Below the pieces are notes generated by a model that saw nothing but the letters and a program-made list of their open reading frames with translations, did not search any database and was not told the DNA's origin. Position numbers and translations under genes: made by a program. A stretch of 64,000 nucleotides of DNA from an uncultured Eubacteriales bacterium (GTDB lineage: Bacteria; Bacillota; Clostridia; Lachnospirales; Lachnospiraceae): NCBI GenBank assembly GCA_949292785.1, contig CASFBK010000003.1, forward strand, positions 1-64,000, read 5' to 3'. Of this stretch, positions 18,607 to 28,438 are shown piece by piece. Each line of letters opens with the position of its first letter. Within the stretch, counting starts at the first letter, position 1.

Positions 18607-18837
18607 ATGGGAATGAATCCAACTCAAATATTTCAGATTATGAATGCATGGAAGAAATTTACTTCCAATCATCCAAAATTTCCAAGATTCCTTCAGGCAG
18701 TTGCCAGCGAAGGCATAAAGGAAAATACGATTATCGAAATTAACGTAACCACTCCGGAAGGAAAAAATTACTGTTCTAATATGAAAATTACACAATCAGA
18801 TTTAGAACTGTTTCAGCAGATAAAAAATATGCAGTAG
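18607..18837 (+). CDS. Small conserved-type protein of unknown function
   Basis: This 76-aa protein (starting MGMNPTQIFQIMNAWKKF) has no recognised domain, signal peptide or membrane helix; it is mostly amphipathic helix with a short beta-rich middle (IIEINVTTPEGK). TTGAAAGGAG gives a strong ribosome binding site. It lies 20 nt after the deacetylase gene, probably in the same transcript. Its last codons and stop codon lie inside a perfect palindrome that also forms the terminator. Confidence 0.75.
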   Translation: MGMNPTQIFQIMNAWKKFTSNHPKFPRFLQAVASEGIKENTIIEINVTTPEGKNYCSNMKITQSDLELFQQIKNMQ

Positions 18838-18857
18838 AATTCTACTGCATATTTTTT
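18822..18857. terminator. 36-bp perfect palindrome: bidirectional terminator overlapping a stop codon
   Basis: Bases 18822-18839 and 18840-18857 are exact complements centred on GAATTC, with A6 at one end and T6 at the other. The stop codon of the 76-aa gene (18835-18837) is inside the stem. It serves both this gene and the convergent WYL regulator gene. Confidence 0.85.
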
Positions 18858-18865
18858 ATCCTGCG

Positions 18866-19864
18866 TTATGCTTCCCCTTCCTGATATTGCTTTAACAGTT
18901 CCCACAAAAACTGCTTATATTCCTGCTGCACAACCTTTGGCGTTACAATCTTTGCTCCGGTTCCAAGCCCGGACAGCCAGCCGAAAAACTGAGGACTTAC
19001 CACAACCTTCACGCGAACAGCAAAATGCGTCTCATCCTTTTTTCGTATGGCGGCATCCTTGCCAAAGCGGTCAATGACCACGCCTACAAAACGGTTTTCA
19101 AATTCCAGGCGAAGCTCCTGCTCTTCTCCTCCGAACATTCCAAAGGTCTTCTTAGCAAAGTTCGCCGTATTGAAATCAGCAAAATGCTCTTTTCCTACCC
19201 TCTTTTCCTCTGTCAGCTCGATAGAAAGCATCTTGTCTACCCGATAATGTTTTACCATGTCCGCTTCTTCATCATAACCAATCAGATAATAATTTTCCTC
19301 TGCCCAGGTGAGCGCCCACGGACTGATACAATACTCCTGTCCGCTTTTTTTCAAATGCATCTGCTTTTCCACAGTCCACTCAAAATACTGAAAGCTTATC
19401 TTTACATCTGCAAGAATTGCGCCATGAATCTTGTCTACATTATAATAGATACTTTCATTCATGGTCTTAATGCGATTCGCCACAAATACCTGTCGCTGCA
19501 GCTGCTGTGCCTCATAGTGGCTGGTAAGTCCCTCTAACTTCTGAATCAGCTCTGCCGACTTTCGTTCCGTAATGAATTTAGAGGACTGTACCACATCTAC
19601 CAAAAGCTTCAGTTCCGGCAGCTCAAAATTACGACTTGCCAAGTAATAACCGGATGGTGCTTCCTTCCGGTATATAATATCCAACCCATATACCCGCAAT
19701 GCTTCTATGTCGTCATAAATGGTCTTCCGTTCTGCATGAATCCCGTGTCCATTCAAAAGCGCAAGAATTTCCTGCATGGAAAGCACATGGGCTTCGTCTG
19801 TCCGTTCCAGAAAAGCCTGCATGAGATATAAAATTTTCATTTTCTGATTGTAGGACTTTGCCAT
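18866..19864 (-). CDS. WYL-domain transcriptional regulator
   Basis: The 332-aa protein has an N-terminal winged helix-turn-helix (about 5-70, with ERKTIYDDIEALRVYGLDI as recognition region) and a WYL ligand-sensing domain (about 140-225, SPWALTWAEENYYLIGYD), followed by a C-terminal extension. These regulators usually respond to small ligands or nucleic acids. AAAGGAGGCATCTC precedes the ATG. No obvious target gene is adjacent. Confidence 0.88.
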   Translation of the reverse strand: MAKSYNQKMKILYLMQAFLERTDEAHVLSMQEILALLNGHGIHAERKTIYDDIEALRVYGLDIIYRKEAPSGYYLASRNFELPELKLLVDVVQSSKFITERKSAELIQKLEGLTSHYEAQQLQRQVFVANRIKTMNESIYYNVDKIHGAILADVKISFQYFEWTVEKQMHLKKSGQEYCISPWALTWAEENYYLIGYDEEADMVKHYRVDKMLSIELTEEKRVGKEHFADFNTANFAKKTFGMFGGEEQELRLEFENRFVGVVIDRFGKDAAIRKKDETHFAVRVKVVVSPQFFGWLSGLGTGAKIVTPKVVQQEYKQFLWELLKQYQEGEA

Positions 19865-19920
19865 GAGATGCCTCCTTTAGCTGCCATTATCTATGACGGA
19901 ATGAAGTTGTTTTTAAAGTC

Positions 19921-20868
19921 TTATTGGCTTTTCAACTGTACTCGCTGCACAATATCCCTGATGATTCCAGAGTCTTCAATTTTATTTATACCGAAACATT
20001 TTTTCCCGGCATCCTTCAAAGATGCTCCGATATGATATGCTTTCGTATTGTCCAAAATGAGAAATCTGTCATGAAATGCTTTTGTATATTTCACTTCCAG
20101 TTTTGGGTATTGGGCATTAAAGTTAGTAATATCCTGTGCTGATAATTTTGTGTTGGAAAGTGTGTATATGCATACGTCTGTCTTGTCCTGCTTTTTAGAT
20201 AATATATTGAGCGTTCCAATGTCCACATATCCATCAATTAATATAATCGATTTGTTTGCCTGACCGACAATATCTGCAAGCAGACTAAATGCATCAAATA
20301 TCTGCCCGTCAAAAAAGATTTTCTGATTACTTTTCTGATGTTTCGCTATGTAGTCAAATACTTCTTTGAAACGCTTATCTGTTTTTTGTTCAAATGCTTT
20401 ATGTTCTATATCGGATTCTATAAAATGTCTTTCCAGGTCATTTACTTTCTTGTAAAGCAGTTCATTGCTTGCTATATATCTACGCATTTCAACAAAGGTT
20501 TCCATAATTTGAATACTTACTTGTATAGCAACGTCACTTCTCAACACCGCTGAAAGCATTGCGATTCCCTGTTCTGTATAAACATATGGTAAATATCTGC
20601 GACCACCTCTTTCCTTTGAGGTTCCATTTCGGAACCTCATATCCTCATACTCCTCATCTGTCAGTTGAAAACAGAATTCTTTTGGAAATCGCTTTTCATT
20701 TCGCTTCATTGCCTTATTCAAATTTTTGGTCTCTACCTGATAAAGCCTCGCCAAATCACTATCTAACATAATCTGCTTCCCTCTCACCATGTAGATTAAC
20801 CCTTGTATTTTCCCGGAAGATATATTTATGTCAGCCTTTTCCTCTATTATTATATCGTTATCTCCCAC
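19921..20868 (-). CDS. ORF6N-domain protein with C-terminal phospholipase-D-like domain
   Basis: The 315-aa protein has an ORF6N DNA-binding-type domain (about 22-110, containing GKQIMLDSDLARLYQVETK and KRFPKEFCFQLT), a helical linker with coiled-coil tendency (about 130-185), and a C-terminal domain resembling a single phospholipase-D half-site (SIILIDGYVDIGTLNIL, then FHDRFLILD and HIGASLKDAG). The HxK motif reads HDR, so the catalytic lysine is arginine. The GTG start is supported by GAGGTGG upstream. ORF6N proteins are common in phages and mobile regions; its role here is unknown. A strong promoter and a leader element shared with the type VII cassette lie upstream. Confidence 0.8.
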   Translation of the reverse strand: MGDNDIIIEEKADINISSGKIQGLIYMVRGKQIMLDSDLARLYQVETKNLNKAMKRNEKRFPKEFCFQLTDEEYEDMRFRNGTSKERGGRRYLPYVYTEQGIAMLSAVLRSDVAIQVSIQIMETFVEMRRYIASNELLYKKVNDLERHFIESDIEHKAFEQKTDKRFKEVFDYIAKHQKSNQKIFFDGQIFDAFSLLADIVGQANKSIILIDGYVDIGTLNILSKKQDKTDVCIYTLSNTKLSAQDITNFNAQYPKLEVKYTKAFHDRFLILDNTKAYHIGASLKDAGKKCFGINKIEDSGIIRDIVQRVQLKSQ

Positions 20869-20925
20869 TTATTAACACCACCTCAGTTCTTTGGTCTATA
20901 GATTTGAATTTAAAATTTATTTTCA

Positions 20926-21010
20926 GGATTTCATTACTGAATCAGCGGTCCATCGAATGATGAATTATGACTGTTTTCCTTTGCCATTTTATTCTGGCTT
21001 TTCTAATGAC
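20926..21010 (-). promoter_or_regulatory. Leader element, copy 1 (upstream of the ORF6N gene)
   Basis: Read on the minus strand it begins at CATTAGA, passes a small hairpin CATC/GATG (20951-20962) and ends CTGATTCAGTAA...AATCC. Copy 2 at 29261-29330 has the same order with a covarying hairpin. Transcription from the promoter at 21047-21019 would start at about 21012, at the very edge of the element. Confidence 0.5.
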
Positions 21011-21018
21011 TTTAGACC

Positions 21019-21047
21019 ATTGTATCTATTTTATTTATTGGTGTCAA
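21019..21047 (-). promoter_or_regulatory. Promoter of the ORF6N gene
   Basis: TTGACA (21047-21042), 17-nt spacer and TACAAT (21024-21019), giving a leader of about 145 nt to the GTG start at 20868. Confidence 0.75.
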
Positions 21048-21069
21048 CTGCTTTTTTCTATTGAATTTT

Positions 21070-22425
21070 TCACATTTTATCATTTAAAGCGCTGCCTCGA
21101 ATATACGAATCCGTATAAAAGGTAAACACGAGCTGGGCGCACATCAGGCACCAGATAATCGGTTCACAGATAATAACCCCAAAGTAACCGAGAATTGGAA
21201 TAAGAAAGATAACAAATACAATCTTTCCTATCAGTTCTATCACGCTGGATATCAAAGGGACTATTTTTTTCCCAATTCCCTGCAGGGAATTACGCATCGT
21301 CGAAAGAATCCCAAGCACCGAATAAAACGGAGCATTGATACGCAGATACATCGCTCCATTTTCAATCACCACTTTCTCCGAGGAACCGGAGAGCAGCTTC
21401 ACCAGTACAGGCGCAGCAAAAATCAGTATTATCGTAATAACTGCCGCCCAAAGCACAGATATCCAGTTGCTGTACCTCACTGCTTTGATGATGCGTTCCC
21501 GCTGGTTAGCTCCTCTGTTTTGAGATACAAAGGTCGAAGTTGCCAATGTCATGGTCATAAGGGGCATGGCGCAAAAGCTGTTTAATTTTCTTGCGGCAGT
21601 ATGCCCGGCAATAATTAAATATCCCAGCTCATTAATGGCAAACTGCAAAATGACTGTTCCGGCAGACACGATGGCAACCATAACGCCCATAGATAAGCCC
21701 TGTCCTGCCAGTTCTTTGTATAATCTGCCTTCTATCTCGAAATGCTCCTTTCGTGGAATCAGTATCTTTGCCTTCCATAAAATATATATCAAACACAACA
21801 ATGCGGAAAATCCCTGTGCAATCACGGTTGCAACTGCCGCCCCGCGAATTCCCATGGAAAACTGCGTAATAAACAAAATATCCAGTCCAATGTTCACAAC
21901 AGAGGAAATCACCAGAAAGACCAGAGGCATAACACTGTTTCCGATTGCCCTGAGTAATCCTGCCAGCAAATTGTATGCAAACATAACGCCTACACACATA
22001 ACCACCACAAAAATATAAGAATAGGATTCTTCTATGATTTCCCGTGGTGTGTGCAGCATTTCCAATAATGGATACAAAAATATGCGTGCCATTATCATAA
22101 CGATAACAGTCACCCCTGCACCGATAACAAGTGAACCTGCCACTGCACGCTTTAAAAGTGTCTCATCTCCTGCTCCAAAACTCCTTGCCACTACCATACT
22201 CATTCCATTTCCTATTCCTAAGGCAAAGCCTATCAGAAGCTCATAGACTGCACTACAGGCTCCGATTGCCGCAAGGGACGTATCTCCCAGAAAATGACCT
22301 ACAATCATGGTATCTGCCGTATTGTATAACTGCTGGAATAAGTTAGAAATGAATAAAGGTATTGCAAATATTAACAATGATTTTAAAATATTTCCTTTTA
22401 ACAGATCGGTTTTGGTATTTAACAT
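21070..22425 (-). CDS. MATE-family multidrug/sodium antiporter
   Basis: The 451-aa protein has about 12 membrane helices in two similar halves, with MATE-typical segments FAIPLFISNLFQQLYNTAD and MIVGHFLGDTSLAAIGA near the N-terminus. Such pumps expel cationic drugs or metabolites with sodium or protons. The start MLNTKTDLLKGN at 22425 has AAAGG at correct spacing; the ATG 9 nt upstream would overlap it. It lies downstream of a TetR gene and a small membrane protein on the same strand, which may regulate or accompany it. Confidence 0.9.
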   Translation of the reverse strand: MLNTKTDLLKGNILKSLLIFAIPLFISNLFQQLYNTADTMIVGHFLGDTSLAAIGACSAVYELLIGFALGIGNGMSMVVARSFGAGDETLLKRAVAGSLVIGAGVTVIVMIMARIFLYPLLEMLHTPREIIEESYSYIFVVVMCVGVMFAYNLLAGLLRAIGNSVMPLVFLVISSVVNIGLDILFITQFSMGIRGAAVATVIAQGFSALLCLIYILWKAKILIPRKEHFEIEGRLYKELAGQGLSMGVMVAIVSAGTVILQFAINELGYLIIAGHTAARKLNSFCAMPLMTMTLATSTFVSQNRGANQRERIIKAVRYSNWISVLWAAVITIILIFAAPVLVKLLSGSSEKVVIENGAMYLRINAPFYSVLGILSTMRNSLQGIGKKIVPLISSVIELIGKIVFVIFLIPILGYFGVIICEPIIWCLMCAQLVFTFYTDSYIRGSALNDKM

Positions 22426-22563
22426 ATGCTTCATCCTTTGTTTTTGTGGAATTCTTTATCATTCATAATATATCAGAATACAGAAAAAAAGTACAGAACA
22501 AAGGGAATGTTCATTCTGTACTTTTTATAAAACATCTTTCCCCATCATTTTATATCTGAAAAG

Positions 22564-22938
22564 TTACATCTGAAAAGCTGTAATCCAAAAACATATTGCA
22601 GCCAAAAATGACATAGGGGTCATCGTATACTTTTCCTTTTTGCTATTAGAAAATAAATTCATGAACGTATTCAATGACATGTAAGCAGCAAACACAAAAC
22701 ATATCATCCGGGTTGTTTTTTCAGAAAACCAAAGTGGCATATATCCTCCTGCCTGCAAAGAAATTACAATAGCAAAAATTTGGATGAAAAGCATAAATAG
22801 TGCCATAATTCTAAACTTTAATGGCAAGATTTTATCCTGTCCTCCCATCGTAAATTCCCCCAAAGGAAAACCTAAAATCAGCAGAACAGTGAATATGCTT
22901 ATTATAGAAAATAAGATTGCAGCAATTAGAGCAAACAT
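22564..22938 (-). CDS. Small four-helix membrane protein
   Basis: About 124 aa with four predicted membrane helices (about 2-28, 41-64, 73-92 and 104-122). No recognised family. The start at 22938 follows ATATGGAGGTTTCGTG, a good ribosome binding site; an ATG at 22971 overlapping the tetR stop (TGAATG) is an alternative giving 135 aa. It is probably co-transcribed with the TetR gene. Confidence 0.7.
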   Translation of the reverse strand: MFALIAAILFSIISIFTVLLILGFPLGEFTMGGQDKILPLKFRIMALFMLFIQIFAIVISLQAGGYMPLWFSEKTTRMICFVFAAYMSLNTFMNLFSNSKKEKYTMTPMSFLAAICFWITAFQM

Positions 22939-22967
22939 CACGAAACCTCCATATATTATCATTCCAT

Positions 22968-23558
22968 TCACCGAGGAATCCTGTCAGCAGGAACACCTTC
23001 TTGCATAAGAAAAGCATCTGCAGCACGGTTAATCATTATCATCATTTCTTCTTGCGATGCAGTTATAACATTTGTGGCAACAAGGGTAGCGATTCCATGT
23101 GCATAAATAATGGTATTCTGCAAGTAGCGTCCTGCCTTTTTCTCCGGTAACCCTAAATAGTCCGCAATTTTCCTAATCAACTCTGCATTATTCCTGCTGG
23201 TAATCATCGCTTCAAAGTTATTTGCACTTTTGTATTTATTCTCCTCAAGGTAGAGAAAACGGAAAAGATTTGGCTCATTAACAGCAATTTCAACATATGC
23301 TTTTCCTATGTATGCAAAGGTTTCAACCGCATTCTTACCAGTCAGACGCATTTTATTATTTGCGTAAGTCCGCGCATACTCAGCTAACGCGGTACGAAGT
23401 CCTTCCATATTATCGAAATGCCATACAATGGGCTGCGTGGAACAACCTATTTCTTTTGCAAGCGTTTTGATATTGATTGAGGAAAAGCCGTCACGAATCA
23501 GCATATCTAATGCAGCCTTTAAAATAATATCTTTTGTAATTTGAACTTTTCGTGCCAT
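22968..23558 (-). CDS. TetR-family transcriptional repressor
   Basis: The 196-aa protein has an N-terminal TetR helix-turn-helix (about 8-55, IILKAALDMLIRDGFSSIN then LAKEIGCSTQPIVWHF) and a variable helical ligand domain. CGGAGG precedes the ATG. A perfect 11-bp inverted repeat overlapping its own -10 box suggests autorepression. The MATE pump and small membrane protein downstream are likely targets. Confidence 0.88.
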   Translation of the reverse strand: MARKVQITKDIILKAALDMLIRDGFSSINIKTLAKEIGCSTQPIVWHFDNMEGLRTALAEYARTYANNKMRLTGKNAVETFAYIGKAYVEIAVNEPNLFRFLYLEENKYKSANNFEAMITSRNNAELIRKIADYLGLPEKKAGRYLQNTIIYAHGIATLVATNVITASQEEMMIMINRAADAFLMQEGVPADRIPR

Positions 23559-23572
23559 TATAAACCTCCGAA

Positions 23573-23634
23573 ATTATATAAATATAATTATATAATTTAA
23601 TTTATATAATATTTTATAACTTCACTTTTGTCAA
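23573..23634 (-). promoter_or_regulatory. tetR promoter with overlapping AT-rich operator
   Basis: TTGACA (23634-23629), 17-nt spacer and TATTAT (23611-23606). The inverted repeat ATTATATAAAT (23573-23583) and ATTTATATAAT (23600-23610) overlaps the -10 box and the transcription start, the usual place for a TetR-type operator. Confidence 0.6.
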
Positions 23635-23644
23635 TACCTCCATT

Positions 23645-23687
23645 AAAAAAGCCCCGTAGCCAGATTCCCCAATCTGCCTGCGGGACT
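23645..23687 (-). terminator. Terminator of gdhA
   Basis: On the minus strand AGTCCCG...CGGGGCT with an inner CAGATT/AATCTG helix is followed by six U residues, 78 nt after the gdhA stop. Confidence 0.8.
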
Positions 23688-23764
23688 TTCCATTCCCTTT
23701 ACCTATTTATCTTAACCTTCTCCATAACCCTTCCGGGAAAACCCTCTTCGCTTTCACCTGCTAA

Positions 23765-25111
<1,347 letters not shown>

Positions 25112-25242
25112 TTATAATTAGTATATTTATCATCAACATCTTTATTTTATTATGATTTGGGCTATTTTGCAATATTTTTCTTTCATTACATTACAGTTTT
25201 ATCACGTAAAAGTATTATTTTTTTCATCTCTGCCAAAATTAA

Positions 25243-25251
25243 TGCTATACT
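25243..25251 (+). promoter_or_regulatory. Extended -10 promoter of thiT
   Basis: TGCTATACT is an extended -10 element; no good -35 box. Transcription would start near 25258, only about 20 nt before the ATG, so there is no room for a thiamine-pyrophosphate riboswitch in this transcript. Confidence 0.55.
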
Positions 25252-25278
25252 ATAGCTAATCAAAAAGGAGGACTATTT

Positions 25279-25842
25279 ATGAATAAATTATCTACATTAT
25301 CAAAAATCCATACAAAACAATTAGTATTTTCTGCGGTTGCTCTGGCATTAGCTTCGGTTGCGTCAGTTATAAAGCCTTTTTCTCTGCCTATGGGCGGGTC
25401 TGTTACCTTGTTCAGCATGCTCTTTGTAGTGCTAATCGGGTATTGGTACGGTCCTTATATCGGAATTACTGCTGCCATTGCTTACGGTCTGCTTCAATTT
25501 GTAATGGAGCCTTACTTTTACTCCATTCCTCAGTTTTTTACAGACTATCCTCTTGCTTTCGGTGCCCTTGGTATCTCCGGATTTTTCTGGAAAAAGAAAA
25601 ACGGATTGATAAAAGGTTATATTGCAGGTGTATTGGGACGGTATTTTTTTGCTTTTTTATCGGGCCTTATTTTCTTTGCTTCCTATGCCGAAGGAAGTGG
25701 TATGAGCGCTCCTGTTTATTCGCTGGTCTACAACGGTTCTTATCTTTTGACGGAGGCTGTGATTACTCTGATTATCGTCAGCCTGCCACCGGTTGCCAAT
25801 GCCTTAAATCGAATGAAAGTATTGGCATTGGAAATGAAATAG
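25279..25842 (+). CDS. thiT: Energy-coupling-factor thiamine transporter S component
   Basis: The 187-aa membrane protein has six predicted helices and ThiT-typical motifs: LPMGGSVTLFSMLFVVLIGY, then YGPYIGITAAIAYGLLQ, and a late YNGSYLLTEA. It binds thiamine and passes it to a shared ECF energising module encoded elsewhere. AAAAGGAGG lies about 9 nt before the ATG. Unlike many thiT genes it has no riboswitch that I can see. Confidence 0.92.
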   Translation: MNKLSTLSKIHTKQLVFSAVALALASVASVIKPFSLPMGGSVTLFSMLFVVLIGYWYGPYIGITAAIAYGLLQFVMEPYFYSIPQFFTDYPLAFGALGISGFFWKKKNGLIKGYIAGVLGRYFFAFLSGLIFFASYAEGSGMSAPVYSLVYNGSYLLTEAVITLIIVSLPPVANALNRMKVLALEMK

Positions 25843-25883
25843 GAACTTTAGCCCAATAGTCTATTCTTCTGACAGTGGGCTAA

Positions 25884-25943
25884 AAATAACTATATCACCT
25901 ATATATCATTCAGTTTGTGAATAAGCAGGTGATATAGTTATTT
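25884..25943. terminator. Strong bidirectional terminator after thiT
   Basis: A 17-bp helix pairs 25884-25900 with 25927-25943 around a 26-nt loop, followed by a T run on the plus strand and preceded by an A run. A weaker TTTAGCCCA/TGGGCTAAA hairpin lies just upstream. It separates thiT from the convergent type VII cassette. Confidence 0.8.
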
Positions 25944-25994
25944 TTTGAAAAGGGATTTAGGGAGTTAAAAGTCCTAAAGTATAACCCTAATATA

Positions 25995-26234
25995 TTATAG
26001 AATTTGTAATTGATATTTTTCTACTTGTCTACTAATATAGTCATCTAACTGACTCAGTAAATAACATCTATTTTCCTCTAAAGAATGGTCTGCCGAAATA
26101 TATTCCCCATCTATTGGCATATAGGAAATAAACTTTTCCATATCTTCCGGATAATCAAAATTCTTTCAATGCACTACCTATTCTAATGTTATCCAAAAGT
26201 TTATGCATCAGGAAAATTCTTCATCCCAATACAT
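25995..26234 (-). pseudogene. Frameshifted gene, probable second immunity gene of the type VII cassette
   Basis: Directly after the stop of the 140-aa gene, the minus strand reads MYWDEEFS then stop; shifting frame gives MHKLLDNIRIGSALKEF then stop, and shifting again by one base in a run of four T residues gives FDYPEDMEKFISYMPIDGEY and onward to VEKYQLQIL and a stop at 25995. Together they form one plausible 75-80-aa acidic protein broken by two frameshifts. The position behind a toxin and its immunity gene suggests an orphan immunity gene in decay. Sequencing error at the T run cannot be excluded. Confidence 0.55.
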
Positions 26235-26236
26235 TT

Positions 26237-26659
26237 TTAATATACTACTGCATATAAATTCTCTGCAATATAATCATCAAACACCTGCTCAATTTCTTTT
26301 TTTAAAGTCTCATTTTCAAAAAGAAATTTTAAAAAATCAGCTAATCCGTTTGGTTCATCACATGTTGAAAAGCAATTTTTCCTAAGACAGAAAACCTCTT
26401 CTGAAATATCTTCTTTTTTTTCCTTTCCAGTTAATTTTAGAATGTACTCTTCAAAATCAATTTCATCAGTACAACAAAACTCATATTGATATAACTCCAT
26501 TCGCTTATTATCTTGAATATAATACGGAGTAATTAGACACTCCTCCATTTCTATTCTAAAGTCTGTTTTTAGTAAATTATCTAACTCCTGAAGATTAATA
26601 AAAATCTCTCCGGCATATTCAATAGACTTAATAACTGTATTAATTTCTGTAATTCTCAT
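26237..26659 (-). CDS. Probable immunity protein for the colicin-E5-like toxin
   Basis: The 140-aa acidic protein (starting MRITEINTVIKS) has no recognised family, signal or membrane helix. Its start at 26659 is preceded by GAGGTGAAGAAA and lies 10 nt after the toxin stop codon, the usual position of an immunity gene. Aromatic and acidic residues are plentiful, as in proteins that mimic RNA to block nucleases. The role is inferred from position only. Confidence 0.65.
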   Translation of the reverse strand: MRITEINTVIKSIEYAGEIFINLQELDNLLKTDFRIEMEECLITPYYIQDNKRMELYQYEFCCTDEIDFEEYILKLTGKEKKEDISEEVFCLRKNCFSTCDEPNGLADFLKFLFENETLKKEIEQVFDDYIAENLYAVVY

Positions 26660-26669
26660 TTTCTTCACC

Positions 26670-28127
26670 TCAATTTGGTATATATGGGTCAACTATACTT
26701 AAATCAGGTGCCCATGTCGATGGATTAATGTTATCACTAATCTGAACTATCACTTTTGTAACATCATCTACAATGATATATGAACCTTGCTGAGTATAAA
26801 ATACTGTTGCAGAATTTCCTGTCGCCTTATTTACACTAGTGCGAATAGTATATGGGTTATCAACTGTATTTCGTATTAAATCTTCTGTCCATCCCCTGCT
26901 ATTCATCTGATTCATTAATTTTTGTGCTGATTTTGTACTACTTCCAAATACTAAATCAGAACTCTTAATAGTTGATGTACCACTCTTCCCCTTTTTCAGC
27001 AAAGCTCCCAAAACTCCACTTACAGCTTCACCACCTATATTAAACAACAGATTCCTTCCTATGTCCAGTCCGGCATTTCGGAATACATTCCCAGGGCTTT
27101 CTCCTTCTGCAATATCTCCGATTGCTCCCGGCAGGGTCAGGACTCCCATATCTATCACAGTAGCTCCAATCATATTACTGATATGGTCCTGTCCGATACG
27201 ATTTAAAATCGGGTAGGCAGACAACCTTCCTGAAATACTGCTGATTCTCTGGGATAATCCGGGTATGCTCCCCGCTGCCCCTGCCGCCAGTTCATAAGTC
27301 AGCAGACCTCCGGTAAGATTTCCACCCAAAGTTACAAAAGGGTGCTGGGTGTGACTGTTGATAAATACATTTTCACTCAGACAGAGTTCTTCAAATTCAT
27401 ATCCCCGAAGCCCTGCCTGCGTTTTCATTGTTAAATCAGACAGCGTTCCCCAAAAGGGCACTGCCTCTACGACTCCATTTCCGAAACTGTTCCATGTTCC
27501 AATCTTTTTATCCAGCGCTCCCATCAACTGAAACTTCTTCCAATGTATCTCTGTCCATTCCGCATATATACTTTCGTCTACCGGACTATACATATCTTCA
27601 TAATATACCCTGCCTTCGTCCGTCCCCAAGGCAAAGTATGCTTCCACCATTTCCCTTGCTTCCTTAAGTTCTTTCTGGTCAAGCTGATAACCGGGTGTCA
27701 ACCATAATTCCAGTTTTACAATTTCGCTGTTGTCTTTTGCTTCGCTGTATCTTTCACTGATTGCCTGGAGTTCTTTCTGATACTGGTCATTGTTCATGGA
27801 CAGCTTTTCCGGCTGTAACAGCTCCGCTACAGAACGTAATCTCTGGTCATACGCATCCAGCTGTTGATTCAGAGTCTGTAAATAGCCTCCATATGTCTGG
27901 TCTACTTCTTTTAGATTAATGACAATCTGCTCCAGCTTTTTTACTGTCATAGCTTCTTTTTCTTTTATCGCGTTAAGATATTGTTCTACCGCCCACAGTT
28001 CTGCTGCAGCTTCCAACATCTCACCCTCTTCAATTTTTTCGGCTGCCATATTGCATAATTCTGCCTGATTCCTGTCTGCGATACGCCACAGTTCTTCTAT
28101 CTGTGCCTGTGAAAAATCCCGTTTCAT
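26670..28127 (-). CDS. LXG-like polymorphic toxin with C-terminal colicin-E5-type tRNase domain
   Basis: The 485-aa protein has a helical N-terminal region (about 1-140) like type VII (LXG-type) effectors, a middle pretoxin-type region (about 190-390) with small hydrophobic stretches (GGNLTGGLLTYELAAGAAG), and a C-terminal 85-aa domain. That domain reads RGWTEDLIRNTVDN, NSATVFYTQQGSYIIVDD and VIVQISDN, which closely follows the colicin E5 nuclease domain as I remember it (RGWTEDDIKNTVSN, DPATVYGSPGKYVVVND, VTQISDK). Colicin E5 cuts tRNAs for Tyr, His, Asn and Asp in the anticodon loop. Three small helical proteins are encoded just upstream and an immunity candidate downstream. No secretion machinery (EssC) is in the window. 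Confidence 0.8.
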   Translation of the reverse strand: MKRDFSQAQIEELWRIADRNQAELCNMAAEKIEEGEMLEAAAELWAVEQYLNAIKEKEAMTVKKLEQIVINLKEVDQTYGGYLQTLNQQLDAYDQRLRSVAELLQPEKLSMNNDQYQKELQAISERYSEAKDNSEIVKLELWLTPGYQLDQKELKEAREMVEAYFALGTDEGRVYYEDMYSPVDESIYAEWTEIHWKKFQLMGALDKKIGTWNSFGNGVVEAVPFWGTLSDLTMKTQAGLRGYEFEELCLSENVFINSHTQHPFVTLGGNLTGGLLTYELAAGAAGSIPGLSQRISSISGRLSAYPILNRIGQDHISNMIGATVIDMGVLTLPGAIGDIAEGESPGNVFRNAGLDIGRNLLFNIGGEAVSGVLGALLKKGKSGTSTIKSSDLVFGSSTKSAQKLMNQMNSRGWTEDLIRNTVDNPYTIRTSVNKATGNSATVFYTQQGSYIIVDDVTKVIVQISDNINPSTWAPDLSIVDPYIPN

Positions 28128-28143
28128 TCTCTTCCCCCCCTTA

Positions 28144-28428
28144 TTATTTTAATGCTTCCAAAGCATGAGCTACACTTTCATCTGCTCTGGTCATCTCTTC
28201 TTCTGTCCGTTTTAGCATCTGAACAGTCTCATAGATGAGATGGTTCAAGCTGTATGCACTCTTATCCAACTTCCCCTCTGCCGCCTGTATCTGCTCCGGC
28301 GCCCTTCCTTTTCCACTCCAGGATTTTTCCTCCATGCCGGGAATGATATTCAAAAGTGCCTGTTGGAGCGTCTCCATATCTTTCCTGTTCTGCTCCAGAT
28401 TTTTTGTATTAATATGTATTTTTCCCAT
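28144..28428 (-). CDS. WXG100-like small helical protein
   Basis: The 94-aa protein is a helical hairpin with the turn motif WSG in EEKSWSGKGRAPEQ (about residues 36-39), as in WXG100/ESAT-6 proteins of type VII secretion. AGGAGGAAGT precedes the ATG; 16 nt separate it from the toxin gene. It is likely a targeting partner that pairs with the toxin's N-terminal region. Confidence 0.75.
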   Translation of the reverse strand: MGKIHINTKNLEQNRKDMETLQQALLNIIPGMEEKSWSGKGRAPEQIQAAEGKLDKSAYSLNHLIYETVQMLKRTEEEMTRADESVAHALEALK

Positions 28429-28438
28429 ACTTCCTCCT

